This document shows positions 4,941 through 9,008 of a stretch of 9,008 nt of DNA, in pieces. A program made the translations under genes and the position numbers. The stretch lies in contig JAMNXX010000093.1 of NCBI GenBank assembly GCA_023623095.1, positions 1-9,008 of the forward strand, written 5' to 3'. The notes under the pieces are model-generated. The model worked only from the letters and a program-made list of their open reading frames with translations, was not told the origin of the DNA and did not search any database. Within the stretch, counting starts at the first letter, position 1; each line of letters opens with the position of its first letter. The DNA is from Bacillota bacterium (GTDB lineage: Bacteria > Bacillota > Clostridia > Peptostreptococcales > Thermotaleaceae).

Positions 4941-5960
4941 ATGAAAAACGGAAATTCACTGTATATCCCGAAGGGATACCAACCATATTTAGATATTCGT
5001 GAAACAGAGATTGCGATCAAAAAAATCAAAGACTATTTTGAGAAAGCTCTTGCTAAAAAATTGAATTTGATCCGGGTATCCGCTCCTCTCTTTGTTTCGC
5101 CGGAAAGCGGAATGAATGATAATCTAAATGGAGTAGAAAGGCCTGTTTCTTTTGATGTAAAGGGAATAGGCGGCAGGAAAGTTGAAATTGTCCATTCTTT
5201 GGCAAAGTGGAAACGAATGGTTTTATATCGATATGGGTTTCAAGTAGGAGAAGGCATCTATACAGATATGAATGCAATCCGAAGAGATGAAGATCTGGAT
5301 AATTTGCATTCGATTTATGTCGATCAATGGGATTGGGAAAAGATCATCTTAAAAGAAGATAGAAATATGGGTTATCTGAAAAAGGTCGTAAAAGATATCT
5401 ACGCGGTATTCAAAAGAACGGAAAGTTATATATGTGCGGAATACCCTCAAATTGAAAAAATATTGCCTGAAGAAATTTTCTTCATTACAACACAGGAGTT
5501 AGAAGATAGGTATCCCGACTTAACCCCGAAAGAAAGGGAAAATGCGATCACGAAAGAAAAAGGCGCTGTGTTTATTATGCAAATTGGAGGAAAATTAAAA
5601 TCAGGCATGAGACATGACGGAAGAGCGCCTGATTATGATGACTGGATGCTCAATGGAGATATTATTTTCTGGAATCCTGTTTTGGAGGTGGCATATGAAC
5701 TTTCTTCCATGGGCATTCGCGTGGATGAGGAAGCATTAGAAAGACAGTTAAAGATAGCAGGCTGTGAGGAAAGGAAGGATTTGGAATATCATCGATTGCT
5801 CCTGAAAGGAAAGCTGCCGTATACAATAGGTGGAGGGATCGGCCAGTCCAGAATATGTATGTTCTTTTTAAGAAAAGCGCATATAGGAGAAGTGCAGGCT
5901 TCCATATGGCCTCAGGAGATGATAGAAGCCTGTGAAAAAGCAAATATCTTTTTATTGTAA
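4941..5960 (+). CDS. asnA: Aspartate--ammonia ligase (asparagine synthetase A)
   Basis: AsnA makes asparagine from aspartate, ammonia and ATP (giving AMP and pyrophosphate) in the cytoplasm. It is the ammonia-dependent enzyme with a class II aminoacyl-tRNA synthetase fold, distinct from glutamine-dependent AsnB. At 339 residues it is slightly longer than the E. coli protein (330). Visible family blocks: [16 protein letters not shown] (59-74), [19 protein letters not shown] (82-100), [20 protein letters not shown] up to QWDWEK (109-134), [14 protein letters not shown] (228-241) and [12 protein letters not shown] (297-308). Asp60, Arg114 and Gln129 align with E. coli catalytic residues Asp46, Arg100 and Gln116. 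The ribosome binding site GGAGGT is 12 bases before ATG 4941, a little long. It is controlled by the upstream Asn T-box. No clear terminator follows. Confidence 0.96.
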   Translation: MKNGNSLYIPKGYQPYLDIRETEIAIKKIKDYFEKALAKKLNLIRVSAPLFVSPESGMNDNLNGVERPVSFDVKGIGGRKVEIVHSLAKWKRMVLYRYGFQVGEGIYTDMNAIRRDEDLDNLHSIYVDQWDWEKIILKEDRNMGYLKKVVKDIYAVFKRTESYICAEYPQIEKILPEEIFFITTQELEDRYPDLTPKERENAITKEKGAVFIMQIGGKLKSGMRHDGRAPDYDDWMLNGDIIFWNPVLEVAYELSSMGIRVDEEALERQLKIAGCEERKDLEYHRLLLKGKLPYTIGGGIGQSRICMFFLRKAHIGEVQASIWPQEMIEACEKANIFLL

Positions 5961-5985
5961 AGAAATTTGATTGAGAAAAAAATAG

Positions 5986-5997
5986 ATTCAATTGAAT
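5986..5997 (+). promoter_or_regulatory. 12-bp perfect palindrome just upstream of the ABC importer promoter
   Basis: ATTCAATTGAAT is perfectly self-complementary and ends two bases before the -35 box. It is placed where an activator or repressor dimer could bind. The regulator is unknown. It does not match the ArgR or CodY consensus well. Confidence 0.4.
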
Positions 5998-5999
5998 GC

Positions 6000-6028
6000 T
6001 TTACAAATTTATCACGATAAAGTATAAT
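6000..6028 (+). promoter_or_regulatory. Sigma-A promoter of the amino acid ABC importer operon
   Basis: TTTACA at 6000-6005, a 17-base spacer, and a perfect TATAAT at 6023-6028. Transcription is predicted to start near 6035, leaving a short leader of about 36 bases before the lipoprotein gene. Confidence 0.85.
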
Positions 6029-6070
6029 AGCAGGTGAGAATAATGATAATGATTGAGGGGGAACGAAAAG

Positions 6071-6910
6071 ATGAAAAAGAAATTGATTTTTTTGCTGATA
6101 GGCATTTTGCTGATTAGCCTTGTAGCGGTCGGATGCGGTTCCGGCGATACCGGGCAAGAAGAACAGGGAGAACAACAAGAACAACAGGAAGATCTTTCTT
6201 TAGAAGAGATCAAAGAAAAAGGAAAGTTCGTACTGGGTCTGGACGATAGTTTTCCGCCAATGGGATTCAGAGATGAAAAAGGCGAGATTGTAGGATTTGA
6301 TATTGATTTGGCGAGAGAAGTTGCAGAGAGAATGGGCGTAGAAGTGGAATTGAAGCCGATTGACTGGTCTGCAAATATATTGAGTTTGAATAATAAAGAT
6401 ATCGATGTAATTTGGAATGGGCTGACGATAACAGAACAGCGTCAAAAAGAAATAGAGTTTTCCGATCCTTATTTAGCGAATAGACAAATTATCGTTACAC
6501 AAGCAGGTTCTGATATTACTACAAAAGCAGATTTGGCAGGAAAAATTGTCGGCGTTCAGTTGGGCAGCAGTGCAGAAGAGGCATTGAATGCAGATACGGA
6601 AACGGCAGAGACATTGAAAGAGATTATGAAATATGGGAATTATACAGAAGCACTTTTAGACTTAAAAGCAGGACGTGTTGATGCGGTTGTGATGGATGAA
6701 GTGGTCGGAAAATATTATATATCCAAGAAACCGGGAGAATATGCAATTGCTGAAGAAGATTTCGGCTATGAAGAATATGGAATCGGATTTAGAAAAGGAG
6801 ACATTGCTTTCCGGGATGAAGTGAATCGAATTCTGGATGAAATCATTGCTGACGGGACTGCCGCAGAGATATCTAAGAAATGGTTTGGAGAGGATATCGT
6901 CCTAAAATAG
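6071..6910 (+). CDS. Polar amino acid ABC transporter substrate-binding lipoprotein (SBP_bac_3)
   Basis: This is the extracellular, membrane-anchored receptor that captures an amino acid for the importer. The chosen start is ATG 6071, 9 bases after GAGGGGG (6055-6061). It yields a lipoprotein signal: KKK, a hydrophobic core, and lipobox AVGC with lipidated Cys22. A flexible Glu/Gln-rich linker (29-40) follows. The family 3 binding domain (about 45-279) has GKFVLGLDDSFPPMGF, IVGFDIDLAREVAERMGV, NGLTITEQRQKEIEFSDPY and LGSSAEE. Arg124 probably holds the ligand carboxylate and Asp209 the amino group, both standard for alpha-amino acid ligands. The side-chain pocket does not let me name the amino acid. 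Candidates include glutamine, asparagine, cystine and basic amino acids. It is the first gene of a three-gene operon. Confidence 0.93.
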   Translation: MKKKLIFLLIGILLISLVAVGCGSGDTGQEEQGEQQEQQEDLSLEEIKEKGKFVLGLDDSFPPMGFRDEKGEIVGFDIDLAREVAERMGVEVELKPIDWSANILSLNNKDIDVIWNGLTITEQRQKEIEFSDPYLANRQIIVTQAGSDITTKADLAGKIVGVQLGSSAEEALNADTETAETLKEIMKYGNYTEALLDLKAGRVDAVVMDEVVGKYYISKKPGEYAIAEEDFGYEEYGIGFRKGDIAFRDEVNRILDEIIADGTAAEISKKWFGEDIVLK

Positions 6911-6924
6911 GAGGGGAACTCTAA

Positions 6925-7566
6925 GTGTCTTATACCTTAAATGTCACAGGATTCTTGTTAAAAGGTTGTATCATTACACTGCAGCTGTATGCCGTTACAA
7001 TTGTATTTTCCATTCCGTTGGGAATCATCTGTGCTTTAGCCAAAATATCAAGATATAAATTTCTGAAGGCTTTTTTAGAGTTTTACACATGGCTTTTTCG
7101 AGGCACCCCTCTGTTGCTACAGTTATTTTTCACCTATTATGGATTGCCGGTATTCGGAATCCGTTTGACGCAAGAACAAGCGGCAGCCATCACATTTGTT
7201 TTAAATTATGCAGCCTATTTTACAGAAATTTTCCGTGCGGGCATTCAGTCCATCGACAAAGGGCAGTATGAAGCCGCAAAGGCTTTAGGCATGAATTACC
7301 GGCAGACGATGTGGCGCATCATTCTGCCACAGGCCGTTAAAAGAGTGCTTCCTCCTACCGGCAATGAGGCCATTACATTGATCAAAGATACAGCATTGGT
7401 TGCGACGATTGGAATGGGAGATATGCTTCGAGCCGCAAAGGAGGTTGTGACCAGAGATTTTAAAATTTCTGCATTTATCATTGCTGCGGTGATTTATCTG
7501 CTGTTGACCACTGTGGTTGTATATGTCTTTAAAAAGCTGGAAGAAAAATATTCGGTGTATGATTAG
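6925..7566 (+). CDS. Amino acid ABC transporter permease (HisM/GlnP type)
   Basis: This membrane channel subunit of the polar amino acid importer probably works as a homodimer, since only one permease gene is present. GTG 6925 follows AGGAGGGG at 6909-6916, which overlaps the stop codon of the lipoprotein gene, so translation is likely coupled. At 213 residues it has the usual length for the family. Motifs: the N-terminal [20 protein letters not shown] helix, [11 protein letters not shown] (59-69), and the cytoplasmic EAA loop [20 protein letters not shown] (116-135) that contacts the ATPase, followed by [15 protein letters not shown]. About five membrane segments are visible. Confidence 0.95.
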   Translation: MSYTLNVTGFLLKGCIITLQLYAVTIVFSIPLGIICALAKISRYKFLKAFLEFYTWLFRGTPLLLQLFFTYYGLPVFGIRLTQEQAAAITFVLNYAAYFTEIFRAGIQSIDKGQYEAAKALGMNYRQTMWRIILPQAVKRVLPPTGNEAITLIKDTALVATIGMGDMLRAAKEVVTRDFKISAFIIAAVIYLLLTTVVVYVFKKLEEKYSVYD

Positions 7567-7577
7567 GAGTTTTTGTC

Positions 7578-8333
7578 ATGATGATTAAAGCGGAAAATAT
7601 CAATAAAAGTTTTGGAAAATTGCATGTATTAAAGAATATCAATTTGGAAGTACAAAAAGGCGAGGTCATTTCCATCATTGGCCCTTCCGGCTCAGGAAAG
7701 AGCACGCTTTTACGCTGCTTGAATTACCTTGAAAAGATCGACAGCGGAAGAATTGAAATAGAAGGGGAACCGATCGCGGCAATGGATCAACAGGGACAGA
7801 AAATCCATATTCCGGAAAACCAAATTCGCAGAATATGCAGAAAGCTGGGGATGGTTTTTCAAAGCTTTAATTTATTTCCTCATAAAACGGTGTTGGAGAA
7901 TATCATCGAAGCGCCGATTGTGGTCAAAAAAATGCCCAAAGAAGAGGCAGTTGCACTGGCTGAAGAGCTTCTTGGGAAAGTAGGCCTGGCAGATAAAAGA
8001 GATGCTTATCCATCCCAGATTTCCGGGGGACAAAAGCAAAGAGTGGCGATTGCAAGAGCGCTGGCAATGAAACCGGATATTATGCTTTTTGATGAACCGA
8101 CATCGGCTTTGGATCCGGAATTGGTTGGAGAAGTGCTCAGCGTAATCAAGGCCTTGGCGAAAGAAAATATGACGATGCTGATCGTTACGCACGAAATGGC
8201 TTTTGCCCGCGAAGTATCGGATAGAGTTGTATTTATGGATTCAGGAGAAATTATCGAAGAAGCAACACCGGAAAAAATATTTAAAAATCCTGAACATCCG
8301 CGTATTCGAGCATTTTTGGATAAAATGTTGTAG
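7578..8333 (+). CDS. Amino acid ABC transporter ATPase (GlnQ/HisP type)
   Basis: This is the cytoplasmic ATPase that drives the importer. Start ATG 7578 lies 8 bases after GGAG (7566-7569), itself overlapping the permease stop codon. A second ATG at 7581 is the alternative. At 251 residues all catalytic parts are present: Walker [10 protein letters not shown] (35-43), Q-loop Gln95 in VFQSFNLFP, signature [15 protein letters not shown] (148-162), Walker B IMLFDEP (168-174) with catalytic Glu173, D-loop SALD (176-179), and switch His205 in IVTHE. Residues about 65-90 form the loop common in polar amino acid ATPases ([13 protein letters not shown]). It is the last gene of the operon, closed by a terminator. 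Confidence 0.96.
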   Translation: MMIKAENINKSFGKLHVLKNINLEVQKGEVISIIGPSGSGKSTLLRCLNYLEKIDSGRIEIEGEPIAAMDQQGQKIHIPENQIRRICRKLGMVFQSFNLFPHKTVLENIIEAPIVVKKMPKEEAVALAEELLGKVGLADKRDAYPSQISGGQKQRVAIARALAMKPDIMLFDEPTSALDPELVGEVLSVIKALAKENMTMLIVTHEMAFAREVSDRVVFMDSGEIIEEATPEKIFKNPEHPRIRAFLDKML

Positions 8334-8340
8334 TTGAAAA

Positions 8341-8380
8341 AAATGCCTTCGCTAAATGATTAGCGGGGGCATTTGTTTTT
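8341..8380 (+). terminator. Intrinsic terminator after the ABC importer operon
   Basis: AAATGCCTTCGCTAA (8341-8355) pairs with TTAGCGGGGGCATTT (8360-8374) around the loop ATGA, including two G-U pairs. The tail TTTTT ends at 8380, 7 bases beyond the stop codon for the stem start. Confidence 0.93.
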
Positions 8381-8411
8381 AAAATGTAGAGAGATGGAGA
8401 GGGGGAGAAAC

Positions 8412-9008
8412 ATGAAAGTATTGGCATTGGTGGCCTCCCAAAGAAAACTCGGAAATTCTGAGATACTGGCAAAAGAAATGCTTTCTGCGCTTCCTGACAC
8501 GGTGGAAAAGGAAATGATTCGGCTGACGGATTTAGAAATTCAAGGTTGTAAAGCATGTTATGCATGTTTGGCAGAAGAAACAGGATGCGTGATTCAAGAT
8601 GATTTGCATTTCTTTTTAAAGAAAGTTCAGGAGGCAGATAGGATCATGATTTGTTCTCCCTGTTATTTTTTGGGAGAACATACGGTTTTAAAGAAATTGG
8701 GAGACCGTATGCTTTCTGTTTTGAAAAAAGGCCGGAATTTTTCCGCCAAGAAATGCGTGATTGCCGTTTGCTATGGAGTGGAAGGCTGGGAAGGGTATGC
8801 GCTCGAAGCCGTTCATAATTTTGCTTCTTTTTTGCATCTTCAGGTGAAAGGAAAAATGCTCGTAAGGGCCGCAAATCCGGGAGAAGTTGCAACACCGGCT
8901 ATTTTGCAAAAAGCGAGGGATTTGGCTTGGTGTCTTTTAGAGGATCGCCGTTTTGAGCAAGAAAGGGAGGCTTTGACCTGTTCCGTATGCAATAGTTCTT
9001 TGCTGCAA
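8412..9008 (+). CDS. Iron-sulfur flavoprotein / NADPH-dependent FMN reductase-like protein (3' end outside window)
   Basis: This is a flavodoxin-fold electron-transfer protein that probably binds FMN and one [4Fe-4S] cluster. ATG 8412 follows GGGGGAG (8401-8406). The frame stays open through the last base (199 codons). The N-terminus MKVLALVASQRKLGNSEILA is the beta strand plus FMN-phosphate loop (residues 9-19). The compact cysteine motif C46-x2-C49-x2-C52-x6-C59 (GCKACYACLAEETGC) closely resembles the archaeal Isf cluster motif. CSPCYFLGEHTVLKKLGDRM is the usual flavin-side helix region. Near the visible end a further CSVC (Cys190, Cys193) suggests the start of a C-terminal zinc-ribbon or rubredoxin-like knuckle. 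No strong promoter is visible after the preceding terminator. The physiological partner is unknown. Confidence 0.88.
   Translation, partial: MKVLALVASQRKLGNSEILAKEMLSALPDTVEKEMIRLTDLEIQGCKACYACLAEETGCVIQDDLHFFLKKVQEADRIMICSPCYFLGEHTVLKKLGDRMLSVLKKGRNFSAKKCVIAVCYGVEGWEGYALEAVHNFASFLHLQVKGKMLVRAANPGEVATPAILQKARDLAWCLLEDRRFEQEREALTCSVCNSSLLQ

Noticed and set aside
4921..4944. 7-codon ORF (MEVEEIK) whose TGA overlaps the asnA ATG
   Set aside because: Its sequence is simply the asnA ribosome binding site region. It has no site of its own and is too short to support.
6039..6054. Fur-box-like AATAATGATAATGATT before the lipoprotein gene
   Set aside because: Two hexamers fit the GATAAT pattern but the inverted third half-site is missing, and an amino acid importer is not a typical iron-regulated gene.
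6043..6117. 24-codon ORF starting ATGATAATGATT that overlaps the lipoprotein start
   Set aside because: Its only possible ribosome binding site lies at or before the predicted transcription start, and the frame is a shadow of the lipoprotein signal sequence.

Overview
The window looks like a chromosomal stretch from an endospore-forming, moderately AT-rich Firmicute, most likely in the class Clostridia. The evidence is AGGAGG-type ribosome binding sites, GTG starts, a T-box leader, U-tract intrinsic terminators, a SleL/YaaH-like cortex-lytic enzyme, and a clostridial-type iron-sulfur flavoprotein. All recognisable genes are on the + strand. I saw no mobile element, CRISPR array, tRNA or rRNA.

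Layout: (1) 1-513 is the 3' part of ilvE (branched-chain aminotransferase), closed by a strong terminator. (2) 697-2073 encodes a LysM-SH3-GH18 spore cortex hydrolase. It may be preceded by a 19-codon upstream ORF that overlaps its start codon. (3) 2074-2688 has no convincing protein gene but is not empty. It holds a consensus-like sigma-A promoter, a multi-hairpin RNA candidate ending in a strong terminator, a second shorter hairpin-and-terminator unit, and then the promoter and leader of azlCD. (4) 2689-3697 is azlC-azlD, a two-subunit branched-chain amino acid exporter with overlapping genes. (5) 3781-4500 encodes a leaderless GH73-type glucosaminidase with a 22-residue internal duplication. 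(6) 4543-5960 is a promoter, an asparagine-type T-box (specifier AAC) with its terminator, and asnA. (7) 6000-8380 is a promoter, an upstream palindrome, and a complete polar amino acid ABC importer (lipoprotein, permease, ATPase) closed by a terminator. (8) 8412 to the end is a partial iron-sulfur flavoprotein of the NADPH-dependent FMN reductase fold.

The main theme is amino acid homeostasis. It covers synthesis (ilvE, asnA), export of branched-chain amino acids (azlCD), and uptake of a polar amino acid (ABC system), with two peptidoglycan hydrolases placed between. The T-box ties asnA expression to uncharged tRNA-Asn. The ABC importer has its own promoter, and no gene is shared between the asnA and transporter transcripts unless there is read-through.

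The protein genes are ordinary. The part most likely to be undescribed is the gene-free stretch at 2074-2500. Its hairpins form a chain of mutually exclusive pairings that resembles a riboswitch expression platform, or a stable small RNA, that I cannot match from memory to a known family.
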